A stretch of DNA of 64,000 nucleotides, from contig KK106981.1 of the NCBI GenBank assembly GCA_000611775.1, positions 6,904,312 to 6,968,311 on the forward strand, read 5' to 3'. Positions 1-11,853 of this stretch are shown piece by piece; the first letter of the stretch is position 1; every line of letters begins with the position of its first letter. Made by a program: the position numbers and the translations under genes. This DNA is from Umbilicaria muhlenbergii. Taxonomy: Eukaryota; Ascomycota; Lecanoromycetes; Umbilicariales; Umbilicariaceae. The notes beneath the pieces were generated by a model. The model was given only the letters and a program-made list of their open reading frames with translations, did no database searches and was not told the origin of the DNA.

Positions 1-1667
1 TCATACACTCCTCACTGAACAAAGATCTCTATAATGTCAGTCAGCAGAATAAAGGTTAATGAAAGCTCAGTTAAATCATCACCTGAATCAGCAGATCTGG
101 CTGAAGTTTCAGTTATGACAAGTATACATCAGGTGAATGAAACCTCACATTCACCTTCACTTACACTTATAAGATCTCAGTCAACTTATGAGCAGCAAGT
201 TCACCTCAAGAAAGCATGAATGAATAAATTAAGAAAGTGATTAAAACTGAGACTGAATGATTTAAGTTTGAGAGAAGAGCAAGGGAACAATGAAGAGAAA
301 TCATCTTAAAGAAAGCAGTTAAGAAAAGCAGCTCAATTGTTGACTTAAGTAAATTAAAATAAATCTGAGGATTATGTGAAAGATGCTGATAAAAGCATAA
401 AATCATCTCATTCACTTGATTCAAGAAACAAGTTTCAACTGAGCACTTTCTTAATAAAAAAGAGTGCTCTACAGAATCTGTCAACTTTAATAATATTAAA
501 ATTAATCAAATTAAGTGAATCATCTGCTTCAAAATACTGACTGAAGATCACACAGAAGCAAATTAATGCTCTTAAAAAATTAACTGAAGATGAAGATATT
601 CAAGAGAAGGTTAATTTAACAACATTAAAATACTCAGATCAAGTTTTAAAGTGTATAATTATTAAACTTTCAGAAGATGTATTTAAGATCTTGTTAAAAA
701 AGATGAGTGATTCACAGAGAAGTTCAAGAAACATATTAATGAAAAAGTTCATAATCAGTCAGTCAGTCAGCAAGAAGTGCAAGAGACTTATTATTAAAAA
801 CATCAAGAACAAGATCTCAGATCAGAACTGAAATGTATTAAAGAATTAACAAAAGACAGATCAAGAACTCATCACTTTAACATGTATCAAGATTAAAACA
901 AACTGATATCTTGAAGTGTTTTATTATTTCAATCAGAGAAAAATACTCTACAAAGAGTACTGACACCTGATGAATATGATGAACAGCAATGAGATCAAGT
1001 ACTTGAATGATGAGCTCTTAAGAAAGCTTATTGACAACCTGAAATGATGAAAGAAGAGAACTGAAAACTCAGGCTTATTTAAGATGAAAGGCATACAAAT
1101 TTAAAGGATGAAACAAATAAATGATAATTATAATCTGTTTACAGAGAAGTTCAAAAAGGCCTTAAAATTAAAGAAAAAAAGAAAGTTAACAGATTTTATC
1201 AAGCAGGAGCTCATCTATCAAAGTTTATATTTAAATGACACTGTGAAACCTGAGTCTTTGGCTAAAGTCAGGTAAATGAAACAGCAGCAGTGAGAATCAA
1301 AGACTTTCATCAAAGGCAGCATGATTAAATTTGTGACAGCTATGAAGCTTGAACATGAAATAATAATCACATGAAACACTGTCAATATCACCCTCATTGA
1401 GTGAAATGCTCAGCTTTAATAGCTATCAATCAATGCAGTAGAAGAGGTGAACATGATGATGATATTCATTTAAAAGCAGCAAGTCAGGATTCAAGCTTTA
1501 AATGAAAAGATTCAGAATTTGAGAAGTCAGTTGAGATTGTCAGCTGAGATTGAATATAAAAGCATGATATGAGAATTAATGAAGAAGAAAGAAATCTCTC
1601 TCTTTTTAAGTGATGAATCTCTGAAGAAGGCTGACAGCAATGATATGAGCAGTGAAATCAATTAAAG
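1..1667 (+). other. Unassigned decayed sequence with a coiled-coil relic
   Basis: No recognisable domain. A short open frame (34-219) is Ser/Thr-rich. From about 1490 to 1665 the plus strand reads as a charged heptad-like stretch (IQALNEKIQNLRSQL, then ELMKKKEISLF) broken only by TGA and a final TAA. This resembles the coiled coil of a retrotransposon Gag, but that is inference. It ends where the LTR of element A begins. Confidence 0.3.
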
Positions 1668-1944
1668 TGTCAGAGTCATCATATATAATAGTATGACAGT
1701 ACAACAATATAACAAAATGACAGTACATCATTATAACTCATTTATATGATGACTCAGTGAGTAGTGTCTTGACATCAAGTGAAAACTCTTCACAAAGAGG
1801 TTCAGAAACCTGCTTCCTCAGTGATCAGTTTTTACCACTAAATAGAAGATGTATAATCACTGCATTAACTTTATCATGACTATATTGTTTACAACACTTC
1901 ATTCAATACTTATATGACCTCATGTTGTATATTAATCTTTTACA
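1668..1944 (+). repeat. 5' LTR of element A
   Basis: About 277 bp beginning TGTCAGAGTCATC and ending TTTTACA. The same sequence occurs at 52492-52773 (plus) and, reverse-complemented, at 56152-56433 and 63636-63903. The other full copies begin TGCTGTGTCAG, so the first bases here are altered or lost. It contains irregular TATGACAGTAC repeats near its start. Confidence 0.85.
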
Positions 1945-1998
1945 TACTAATCACTCAGTACCTTCAGGTGAACGGTCACATCAAAAGCAAAATAAAAC

Positions 1999-3290
1999 AT
2001 GATGACATCAACACTTCAATCTCATCAGGTCAGTGAAACAGTTAATTAAGTTAAATCAGAGTCTTCCTTTAGCAGGTTTATTTTATCAGTTGTTGATATT
2101 CTTATTTCTGACATTGAAGATGACAGGTGCAAACACATCACTGCAAGTAACTTTAATGACATCATTAAAGATCTTGAGGCAGTCACTGCTCACAATCAAG
2201 AAGTCATCAAGCGTCAATGATTACAATTATGATACATATGACAAGAAATTGAGTTTAAGAATAATAAAAAAAAGCTTCAAAAGCTCAATTAACATCTGTA
2301 AGAAAATCCTTCAATTATGATAAACTCAAAGAATGACACAGGTTCATCACATGAATTATGATGTTAAATTATAACAGACATCACACCTCCTCCTTTTCAA
2401 CATCTTATAAAGTCATGAGAGCCTTATCTCTACGCAGGAGACGTCAAAGTCATGAGATGAAAACTTCAAAAATACTTAAATAAAATCAATCAGAATCAAG
2501 AGCTGATGTCAGAATAACTTTTTATCAAATGAGATTTCATCATCTGAGCAGGCACTTATCTTGAAAAAACAGTCATGAGTGACTGATAAAAGCAAAAGGA
2601 GCAGCATGATCACATTTAAATCACTTATAAAAACTTTTTAAAGATGCTGAAGAAAAACTTATCCTCTGATGAAGACATGAATGAATGAAATATCATCACC
2701 TTCAATGCAGTTAAACTTTGCAGTCATGATATAATCACCTTCTGATATAATAATTTATCAGAACTTTACTGCTTCCTTTTAACTTCACACAAAGAGATCA
2801 ATGAGACACTCATTTAAAACTGTTGATGCTTAAGACTTTCACATCATGTTCTGACTGAACTACAATGTTGAGATCTGACTCAGGTTGCAAGACAGTCAGT
2901 GCAAGAACTTTTAACACATTTTAATATTATTATTAATCATGAATCCTTCTGAAGCCGCTCAGACACTAAAAAGGATCATCAGAGCAAGATTAATGATATA
3001 AACAAAAGTACAACATGAATGTCATACTATGACAGAAAAGAATCTCTCACTGAATAATAAATAACTTGCACTCAATTCACTCAAGTCAGCTGTGAAAGTG
3101 ACTGCAATCAGAGTCAGAATCTCAATCACTTATTAATCACTGAAAAAGCAATTATGATGACAACATGAACATTCACAACCTCCTCATGCTGACAAGAAGA
3201 CTTCATTTCAAGGAATGAAGTAAATGCATGCAAATCAGCAGATCTTTGTATTAAGTGTGAAGTCATTAATCATTAAATAAACAAGTGTAT
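1999..3290 (+). pseudogene. gag relic of element A
   Basis: Translation from ATG 1999 gives the same N-terminus as the gag of sibling F (start 63582, minus strand): MMTSTLQSHQ here, MMTLTLQSHQ there. The frame is broken by many TGA and some TAA codons. Near the C-terminus, 3247-3288 encodes CIKCEVINH-x-INKC, a CX2CX4HX4C zinc knuckle of retroviral-type nucleocapsid. The four metal ligands survive, although a stop lies between H and the last C. Inactive. Confidence 0.75.
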
Positions 3291-3299
3291 GACAGGATG

Positions 3300-4260
3300 A
3301 TCAACAGCAGTTATTATTATAATTAATGCAAATAAATGATTCATGATCAACCTTCAGCTCATCTTTTTATTTATCATTGATAATATCTCACATCTGATAT
3401 CAGGGCAGCTAGAGGTGAACTTTCATATAATAAGAAATGATTGATTATTACAGCATACAACACTGACGGTCAATTCTACTGTTACAACAATCATTTTTAA
3501 AAGAAGACGTTGAAGAATGTCTCACATATGAATAATCTTTTCATTACTGAACACTTCATAGAGCTGGCGGACCTAGTGACTGATATGAAAGAATATACCT
3601 CACAAATGAAATCATTGTGATACAATAAAGAGTATAATAATGTTTATGACAGTTTACCTCCTGAGTATCATGACTTCACAGACATATTTCAGGCAGCTGA
3701 GAAGCAGTCTCTGCTTGAGAGAGATTCACATGATCATGTCATTAACTTAAAATCAGAGCAGTAACCTTCATTTGATGATGTTATAAAGACAGATATAATC
3801 TGTAAATTAATATCATTTACAGCTTCACCTGTTATGTGTGTATTAAAATCAGACAGCAGCTTATAATTAGTCATTGATTATAAATGCTTGAATGATATTA
3901 TTATTAAGAACTGTTATCCTTTATCACTTATATCAGATATGCTGAATCATCTACAGAGAGTCAAGAAATTCATGAAGCTGAACTGCAAGAATACATATAA
4001 TCAAGTACAGATTAAGGTTGAAGATGAATGAAAGATAACTTTTTGAACATGATTCAAACTGTATGAATACTTCATCATGTTTTTTGATCTCATGAACGCT
4101 TCTGCTACATTTCAGACATTCATTGATAAGGCTCTTGATGAGTTTCTTGATATAACTTGCATGATTTATCTAGATGATATCCTGATCTTTAGCAAAGATG
4201 AATTTGAGCATGAGGAGCATTAAGACATCACTTTCTCCTCTTTAATCTTAACAGATTATT
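3300..4260 (+). pseudogene. RT relic of element A
   Basis: From about 3650 the frame reads YHDFTDIFQAAEKQ, LVIDYKCLNDIIIKN and LYEYFIMFFDLMNASATFQ, the standard order of Ty3/Gypsy reverse transcriptase blocks. The catalytic box IYLDDILIFSKD is intact at about 4159-4200. The block normally reading MPFGL is MFFDL, and Trp/Arg sites upstream are TGA. A short part of the RT N-terminus is missing compared with F (a deletion near 3780). I could not place a protease active site between 3300 and 3640. Confidence 0.85.
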
Positions 4261-4339
4261 ATTAAAAGAAGGTGAAACAACCTGATCTTATTATGAAAGT
4301 TTAGTACAAGGTATTCAGCATGCAATTTACAAGTTAAAA

Positions 4340-4990
4340 AAAAGTTACAACAGAAAGATGTCATACCTGCAGTCATACTCACTTCTTTTTCACTTTTAGA
4401 AGCTGCATTGAAAGTATTTAAAGCTCTGAAGAAGACCTTCATGAGTGCTTCATTATTATGTTATTTCAATGAAAATAAACTCATGAAGGTTGAAACTGAT
4501 GTCTCTGAGTTTGCAATTGGTGGAATTCTGACATAACACTTTGAGGTTGATGATCAATTTCATTGACTATCAGTCACATACTACAGTAAAAAGCTGTTAA
4601 GTACTGAGACTTGATATGATACAAGTGAGCAAGAGCTCCTTGTCATTATAAAAGTTATGTATTATTGATGTCACTACTGTTGAGGCGCTAGGCACTTGAT
4701 CATCATATTGACTGATCATGCAAACCTTGTTTGATTTATGACTACCTCAAACCTCATATAAAGGCAGCTCAAGTGAGCTGAAATCACTGAAAGACTATGA
4801 ACTGTCAAAGACTGTCAGTACCTCAACTGTTGCTGAAATAATGCAACAGTCCTTCCACTTGAGAAGTAAGAATTATAAGTCAGTACAAAAGAATTTATAC
4901 ATGTTTACTGTGATGACACTGTGATCAAAACAATCAGTATAACAAGAGTTATAATGAGAGAATGTCATATTTGTCACAACAAATATTATC
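4340..4990 (+). pseudogene. RNase H relic of element A
   Basis: Reads EAALKVFKALKKTF, VETDVSEFAIGGILT, LSVTYYSKKLLSTE, SEQELLVIIKVM and IILTDHANL, the Gypsy RNase H series. TGA replaces Trp/Arg at several conserved positions. The CpG-containing GGCGCTAGG at 4682-4690 is one of the few CpGs kept. After 4800 follow the linker and the first copies of the tandem array. Confidence 0.85.
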
Positions 4991-4996
4991 AGTACA

Positions 4997-6186
4997 ATGA
5001 ATACTGAAGATGACAATCTCATTAAAATAACAGTGATGAGGAATTTATCTGCTCATGAAGCAAGCTGTAATGAAAATAAAATTAATGATATCACTGAAAC
5101 ATCAGCAGTGAGGAATCTATTCAGTATGATGAATACTGAAGATGATGATCTCATCAGAACATCAGCAGTGAGAAACTTACCTGCTTATGAAGCAAGTCAT
5201 AATGAAAATGAAATCAACAGTATCACTGAAACATCAGCAGTGAGAAATCTATTCAGTATGATGAATACTGAAGACAGCAGTCTCATCAGAACATCAGTGA
5301 TGCAGAATTTATCAACTCAAGAAGAAGCAAGCTGTAATGAAAATAATAAAAATGTCATGTCAATATAACAGAAGCTACAACAAGAGAACATCATACTTAT
5401 CACAATGAATATTACTGATATGATGAACACTGAGGTCTCATCAGAACATCAGCAGCACAGAACTTATTTACTTAAGAAGAAGTAAACTGTAATAAACTGC
5501 ATTTAAAACACTCAGTATGACAGAGGCTATGACAAAAAAATGTTGTACTTATTATGATAAATACAATATCAATATGATGAACACTGAAGATGATGATCTC
5601 ATCAGAACATCAACAGTGCAAAACTTATCAACTTAAGAAGAAGCAAGTTATAATGAAAATGAAGTCATCAGTATCACTGAAACATCAACAGTGCAGCATT
5701 TATTCAATATAATAAATATCACTGAAACATCAGCAGTGTATTATTTATTTAATACAATGAATACTGAAGATGATAATCTCATTAAAACATCAGTGATGTG
5801 AAACTTATCTACTCAAGAAGAAGCAAGTTGTAATGAAAATGATGAAAGTGTCATGTCAGAGACTGATAATCTCTTTGAAACATCAACAGTGTGAAACTTA
5901 CCTGCTCATGAAGCAAGCTGAGTCATATCTGAAAAAATCAGCAGTCTCACTGAAACATCAACAGTGTGAAACCTATATGCTCAAGAAGTAAACCGTGTCA
6001 TGTCAGAAGAAATCAATGACATCATTAAAATACACATCATGCAACACTTATCTGCTCAAAGAAGCAAGCTGTTACTCAGTTGAAGAGCTTAAATATGCAG
6101 AGCCTCAGCAGCACTTAATCAAGAATAGCACAGCAAACACTGTAATTATGAACAACAGTGCAAGTTGTGTTTTTATTAATCTTTAA
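4997..6186 (+). repeat. In-frame 44-codon tandem array between RNase H and integrase (A)
   Basis: Copies starting at 4997, 5129 and 5261 are spaced exactly 132 bp (44 codons), so the frame is preserved. The core is TEDDxLIxTSAVxNL followed by EASxNENEI. Degenerate copies continue to about 5990, several truncated to half units. The last unit (5995-6186) ends in a unique sequence, AEPQQHLIKN...NNSASCVFINL, conserved in F at 59221-59406. Predicted as a hydrophilic, acidic spacer in pol; its function is unknown. Confidence 0.8.
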
Positions 6187-6189
6187 ATT

Positions 6190-6640
6190 GAGGATAGTGT
6201 TTCTGCTGACACTGTTGAAGCGCTTCAACTCATGTCTACTCACTTACCCCTAGGTGAAGAGATAATAGCTTATACAAGAATGTTTATCAAACAACTTAAA
6301 TGTGCAATTCATGCTGAACAGTTGAAAGACAGTTTGATATGATGAGTATAACAGGAATTAACTACTCCTCTTGAGAATAAAAACAACTTGATCAGGTCTG
6401 AGATGACAAACATGAATATAAACATGAACTCAGAGATAATCATAACATCAGAGATGCAGCTCATATGACTTTTATACTGTTAAATGTGCAAAAGCGCTGA
6501 CAGGAAATGAATGATGTTGTATATTATGATGATAAAGTTTATGTTTCACAGAACCCTGTCCTCTGCAATGCAGTGATCAGTTGATATTATGATGATGTCT
6601 TTGCAAATTATTTCAGCAATTCAAGAATAATAAAATTAAT
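6190..6640 (+). pseudogene. Integrase zinc-finger remnant of element A
   Basis: After 6186 the frame continues with EALQLMSTHLPLGEEI. Around 6511-6640 it gives VVYYDDKVYVSQNPVLCNAVIS-x-YYDDVFANYFS, which resembles the start of the HHCC zinc-binding region of Gypsy integrases. The sequence then enters another tandem array with no DDE core. Sibling F lacks this piece but has the core. Confidence 0.55.
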
Positions 6641-6905
6641 GTGATGATCTCATCAGAACATCAGTGATGTGAAATTTACATGCTTAAAAAGCAAGCTGTG
6701 ATGAATATATCAATACAATGAATACTGAAGTTGATGATATAATTAAAACATCAGCAGTTTATGACCTACATGCTCAAGAAGCAAGCCATGATGAATATAT
6801 TAATACAATGAATACTTGAGAAGTGAGTACAACTGAAACACCAGCAGTTCATGACTTACATGCTCAAGAAGCAAGCCGTGATGAATATATTAATACAATA
6901 AATAT
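6640..6905 (+). repeat. Second, shorter tandem array (A)
   Basis: Three copies of about 80 bp encode the same core as the upstream array (LIRTSVM, IIKTSAVYDLHAQEAS), each followed by the variant DEYINTMNTE. The matching array in F (about 58020-58190) lies beyond the integrase core, so the integrase was originally flanked by arrays on both sides. Confidence 0.7.
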
Positions 6906-7640
6906 ACATAAGTATGACAATTACTACAACATTTTGTTGTACTAAACAAAAATAAAAGAGGAGTAAAAAAAGTAAATTTACAATGTGTTATCATCCTTCC
7001 TGTCATCATAAACATGTATGCATGAAACATTAAATATGCTGAACAATCTGAACAGTTCAAACAGTTCAAACAGAATTTAATTAATGTCATAAAGACACTT
7101 TTTCCTGATTTTCCTCAAGAGGTTTTACAGATTTTATCAAGACCTTATAAATGATCTACAGCAAGAGTTAAAAGCAACAAGTTTATTAAGAAAAATGACT
7201 CATCAGTAAAGTGAAGAAGAAAAGACAATATCATTATCATTATAATTTCATTATTATTTAATCATCTTCAACACACTCCTGGTGATGATGAGATTGATAA
7301 GTGTTGAGGATGCAGAGATCATGAGCATAACTTTTCAGCAAGACAGCAAGAGTTTAACATGATTTTACACACTCATTTTACATGATCAATCACTTATTAA
7401 ATTATCATGATGATGTCTATAATAATGAATTCAGAGTCAATTGACATTAGGGATGATATCATAAGGTGTTAAAAGCATGACAAGATTAAGCTTAGCACAT
7501 TCAGCTAATTCTGCAACACTCACATATGTAGTTTTGCTCATCACTTAATGACTTCTTAAAATTAATCTCTTAATCATCATATCTGCATGATGAGCTCTGC
7601 ATGATCTTGATATTAAATTAATTCTCATTCTCTTAACATT
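6906..7640 (+). other. 3' remnant of A and shared segment
   Basis: About 7300-7345 encodes SVEDAEIMSITFQQDSKSL, matching the minus-strand frame 57639-57845 (SVEDAESVSITFQQDNKSL) in F, so this is internal 3' sequence of the family. About 7470-7620 (with CTGCAACACTCACATATG) recurs at 52343-52490. A 24-base string at 7049-7072 is identical to 33512-33535. No LTR follows. Confidence 0.55.
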
Positions 7641-9260
7641 TATGAAACAGTTGAACTGAAATAACCTGTTTAGAAAGGCATTGAGTTGTGTGTGTTAATG
7701 ACTTTAAAAAACATCAATAACATAACCCTTTGCAACTACACCTTTTAAGTCATACAGACGTGTATCAATCTACTTAAGTCATACAAAAATCTGAAAGCTC
7801 ATGAAGCAGTCAAGTTAAAAATAATCTGTTATGATAAGTGTGCAGCTGCTGTCATCACTGAACACTTGTGAAGCAGTTGAGTTGAATTTAAATAACTTGC
7901 ATTCATCTTGCTCTTGTGAAAGAGCTGAATTAAAAGAAATCATTAAATCAAACACTGAACAGAGGTCAAGAAAAGCATTAAATGCAGAATGCTGTGAAAC
8001 AGACATCTTCAACACTGAATCATCAACACATCATCATCAACATGACACATGAGAACACGGTTTCACTGAGTCAGACTCAAAAAGAAAAGGTCATTGAGGC
8101 AAGCTTATTTCATCAACAGAAGCAAAGAGATAAAGCAGAAGAAACTCTTCTCAGTGTGAAGATGATTTACCTTAAATTAAATGCAGCTCTCAAAGAACTC
8201 AAAAAGAGCAGAAAGATATAAAAGTACTTTATTTTAATTGCATGACATCATGAATGAACTGATGAAGATGATGCTGATACCTGTTATGACATTATTAATA
8301 TTGAACAGCTTTAGCGCTGAGCAAAAGTTGAGTCAAAGCAGTTTTTAAAAACCCTCAACACTTTATGCAAACAATGAGACCTAGGCATGAAAATCAGTGA
8401 ACAAGTCAACAACCTCATGACTGAAAAAGACTTTCTTACAAATGTCTTCATGAAGAAGCAACACTGTATAATCTCTCTCAATGTCAGCTTTATCACCTTA
8501 AACATCAAATATCACCTTCAGAAGGAGAGGCAATGAACTGAACAAAAAAGTATTTATTTTTTAAACATTTTGAACAGTTTAAATAATGATAAATGTTCAC
8601 AAAAGCTTCTTGATCCTCTTCTCTTAAATGATGATACTGAACTCACCTGAGATAATTGAATAAACAAGATTTGTGTCAAGCTGTCAGTCAATAGTGATCA
8701 CTTCTCAGAGGAGATTGACTGCATGAGATATGTGTTGTCTTGACTGAGTGAAAAAGTCACTCAACACACTGAATCCTGCTCCTCATATGAGCTTTCAGTT
8801 GAATTATACTGAACAGTTGATGACATTCTGAAAGACTTGAAAGATATCTATAAAGACTCAGACAAGCTCAGAAACTTTCATCAAGCATATATTAAACTTA
8901 CTTAAAAAACAGCAAGATTCTCAGACTTCTTTATTAAATTTCATCATCTTTTGACCTTCCTGAATTATGATGAGATTCAATGCATGAATGATCTTCATGA
9001 CAAGATATTCACTCATCTTCAGTCTGCCTTAACTTCTTAAATGATTCAGTCAGCATTTTTATTTATCATGAAGGATTATCTGATACACCTTGATAATGAA
9101 CAGCATTCAGTCAGGGCAGTGAAGAACTGAAAAGATGTCAACATCAATGCTGTAACAAATTACTTAAAGAGATATAAATGAGTCACATTTAAGATATTTA
9201 TTACTCAGCTCATGATGCATTCTGTCACACCTCTGAACATCAGTGATTTAGTGATGAGGA
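7641..9260 (+). pseudogene. Second Gypsy gag relic
   Basis: Frames at 7831-8221 are a charged, coiled-coil-like N-terminus. From about 8630 the plus strand reads DDTELT, NKICVKLSVNSDHF, CMRYVLS, YELSVEL, DILKDLKDIYKDSDKL, ARFSDFFIKFHHLLTF and DLHDKIFTHLQSAL. This is the usual order of a Ty3/Gypsy Gag capsid region, with TGA at Trp/Arg sites. No pol follows; it is cut off at about 9260. It could be the missing gag of a relative of element C, but I cannot prove that. Confidence 0.65.
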
Positions 9261-10310
9261 TATGAGTTAGTATCATTTGTTTAACATTAACATAATGCGC
9301 TCTGATCTGCTGATCTCATGTCATAGCTCATGACTGCTCAGAGCGCTTTTATTTGTGTCATTTGTGTATTGTGCAAATGTTGCTTTTATCAATGCTATTA
9401 TTTCACGCAGCTTTGCCGTGAAAATTCATAAGAGCACATAATGTATACAAGTTAATAACATTGATGATGCCACTTTCAACTGTCAACATCATTATAGTTC
9501 ACTGAGCGCTAGGTTTATTTCATCTGATTCTTATGATTTACATGATGATGTTGTTGAGTTTGCACATTGTTAATTCAGTGTTATGTTCATCTTTCACATT
9601 TGAAGTACTATAAGTGATGAACATTCATTGAATGTACTTGTTGTTCAATGAACATTGTGTGAGTTCATTGAACTTTCAAGTCATGAGAGAATATTGCGTA
9701 TAATGTGAACATTGCAAGATACATTTATACACGGTTAATCTCAAATGATTGTAAACTCATTCATCATCTCTTTCTATGAGGTATATGTGTAGTGCAGGTT
9801 GTGAATTGTCTCTTGATCTTTCAATTCACACATCATGTGCTGACTTGTAATCATCACTCTGAACATCATCATCATATAATGTGACTGCAACTGCTTGAAC
9901 AGATCCTTGACCTCATACTGCTCCTGTGACTTCAGTGCTGTCATACTCATCATCATCATCACTGCTGAAGCCTCATTCCTCAGCCTGCAACTTTTTAATG
10001 TTGATGTTGACACTACACTCAGCTCCTGCTGAGGTCACATTCAGCTTTCATTGCTCAAATGACATCTAACGCTCAGGAAAGTGCTGAATGATAGAATTAA
10101 TTCAGTAATGTAGACTTTAATTATCAAGAACACATCATTAGCCTGATTTAAACAACATTAAAATGAAGGAAGACAGTCAAAGAGAGAAAGAAATAAATGA
10201 GTCACAGTTCAAGTGTCATTAACATTAAGAGTGCTAGCTAGAATGTTGTTATTAATGCATTCACATGTTTAACAAGTTTTTTAAGGATTTAAAAAATTTA
10301 CATGTTTAAT
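9260..10310. other. Mostly unassigned interval
   Basis: Contains a fragment at 9297-9329 resembling the inner edge of element E's terminal repeat, a small CpG-bearing hairpin at 9397-9424 (TTTCACG / CGTGAAA), a phased palindrome array at 9624-9672, and a 79-codon minus-strand frame (9774-10013) rich in Met and Ser. That frame could be a decayed exon of the minus-strand acidic gene next door, but I see no homology. Confidence 0.35.
9624..9672. repeat. Phased palindrome array 1 (TTCAWTGAA x3)
   Basis: TTCATTGAA at 9624-9632, TTCAATGAA at 9644-9652 and TTCATTGAA at 9664-9672: exactly 20 bp apart, with unrelated spacer sequences. Confidence 0.85.
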
Positions 10311-11853
10311 CCTCCTCCTCTTGAATCTTCTTCTTCTCTCATAATGCAGTCACTGTCTTCTTGTCTCTGTGAGTATTAATAAATTTCTCATAATTGACCT
10401 GATCATCAATGATACTGTTACTTACTCAGAAGCATTTCATCTTCATGATGTTTAATTTCACCTGTCCTGTGAATTGTGTTCAGTTTCAACCTTAATCAGC
10501 AGATTCTTTACATGACTTCTTATGCTTCTTCATTTTTATCAACAGCATATAGAGGTTCACTCTCTTAATGTTAAGACTGCACTTTTCAGTGTTGTTGAAT
10601 TCATCTGTTGATTCAGAACTGAGCTGATTCTTGATTATTGAATGTTTAACATGCCTTGTGATGTTCTATGTCACATTAGCGCTTCATCATAAGTAACAGC
10701 TTGATATGTCTTGCCTTTTTCTTGTCTTCATTATTAATGTCTTCTTCATCCTTGTCCTCACTCTCTTCTTCACTTTCATTTTCTTTGTCATCTTCATTGC
10801 TGTTTCTCTCAGACTTCTCTTCATCATCACTGTTGTCCTTCTTACTGCTCTTCAGCTTCAGTCAATCTTTGTAGAAAGTGCTTCTATTCAGTGATTCTGA
10901 GCTAAAAGGGTTGTTTCAATCCCTTAACAAATGCAGCAGTGAGCTTAAAAACCACTGACTGTTCATCTCATACATTGACAGGTCATTCAACATGTCAGCA
11001 TATAAATTATCAACTGCTTTAACATTTATTGCTTCTTCAACCTTATTCATTCTGATCTGCTGATGTACCTGATGTAGCAAAATACTCAAAATAACAGTTT
11101 GTTGAGTCTCAACCTGAGCATATCAAGTGTGCTGTACTTGATTTCATATAGCTGCAACATTATAATGTTAACACACTCTCCCTGTGTTTGAGGTCATCAC
11201 TTACTCATAACCCTTGAGTCATTAAACCTTTTGAGCTTAAATACCCCTGATTCATATTCTCTGATGCAATGTGTGATCATTGTTATCATGAAGAGCAATA
11301 TGTTGATCAGCAGTGAATCAAACATGTCTTTCATATAAGTTAAGTAAGTTATACTTGTATTTATTTTCACATACATCATCTGTATTAATCTGTTGATGAT
11401 GATTCAGGCACAGAATTTAGCCTTGAGTGACTGCATCTTCATCAGTCAACAATCAGCACTCAACACAGGTTCAAGTCACTTGCCTTGTCACATGTGAAAT
11501 TGTCTGCCTCAAGCAATCATTCTGTAAGGTTTTTAATGTCCTCACATGACATCTGCAGCTGTTAATCATAGGAGCTGACAATCAACTGTCATATCTGAGT
11601 CATTGAGTGACTGTGAAAGACATCAAATGAGTCATAGAGCTGTCAATGTTAATTATGATTTATATAAAAAGTCAGCTCTTCTTACCTTGCAGATCTTCAC
11701 AGCAGTGAGAATATTCTGCATCTCAACATGTTTCTTGCCTGTAACTGTTCTCATTTGTTGAGTCATTTTTATTCAAGCATCACTCATCTTGTCATTAAGT
11801 CATTATTTGTTAATATCTGATCATGAGGTGCTTTCTGGTTCAGCATTACTGCT
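10310..11853 (-). pseudogene. Spliced gene relic crossing the left palindrome edge
   Basis: Unknown function. On the minus strand the gene runs out of the left palindrome arm and continues past 10876 into a long acidic tail (DNSDDEEKSERNSNEDD, then SEEESEDKDEEDINN) at about 10700-10860, then further sequence to about 10310. Mirrored from the right arm, candidate introns are 11611-11685 and 11152-11204. TGA replaces probable Trp/Arg. Because the frame is continuous across 10876, the left arm is the original copy. The hydrophobic plus-strand frame at 10706-10894 is only the complement of the acidic tail. Confidence 0.5.

Larger units (their letters stand above)
1668..7640 (+). mobile_element. 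Ty3/Gypsy relic A (plus strand)
   Basis: Seen in order: LTR (1668-1944), gag with a CCHC knuckle, RT, RNase H, a long in-frame tandem array, an integrase zinc-finger piece, a second short array and a 3' remnant. No 3' LTR is visible. The remnant at about 7470-7640 is shared with 52343-52490, which directly precedes an LTR of the same family, so the 3' LTR was probably lost here. The sibling copy F lies inverted at 56434-63903. The integrase catalytic core present in F is missing in A. Confidence 0.8.

Noticed and set aside
4997-5990. Tandem array as a stand-alone repetitive host protein
   Set aside because: The sibling element F has the same array between RNase H and integrase, so it belongs to the retrotransposon.
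10706-10894. Hydrophobic membrane protein on the plus strand
   Set aside because: It is the complement of an acidic Asp/Glu-rich stretch on the minus strand that continues a gene frame.
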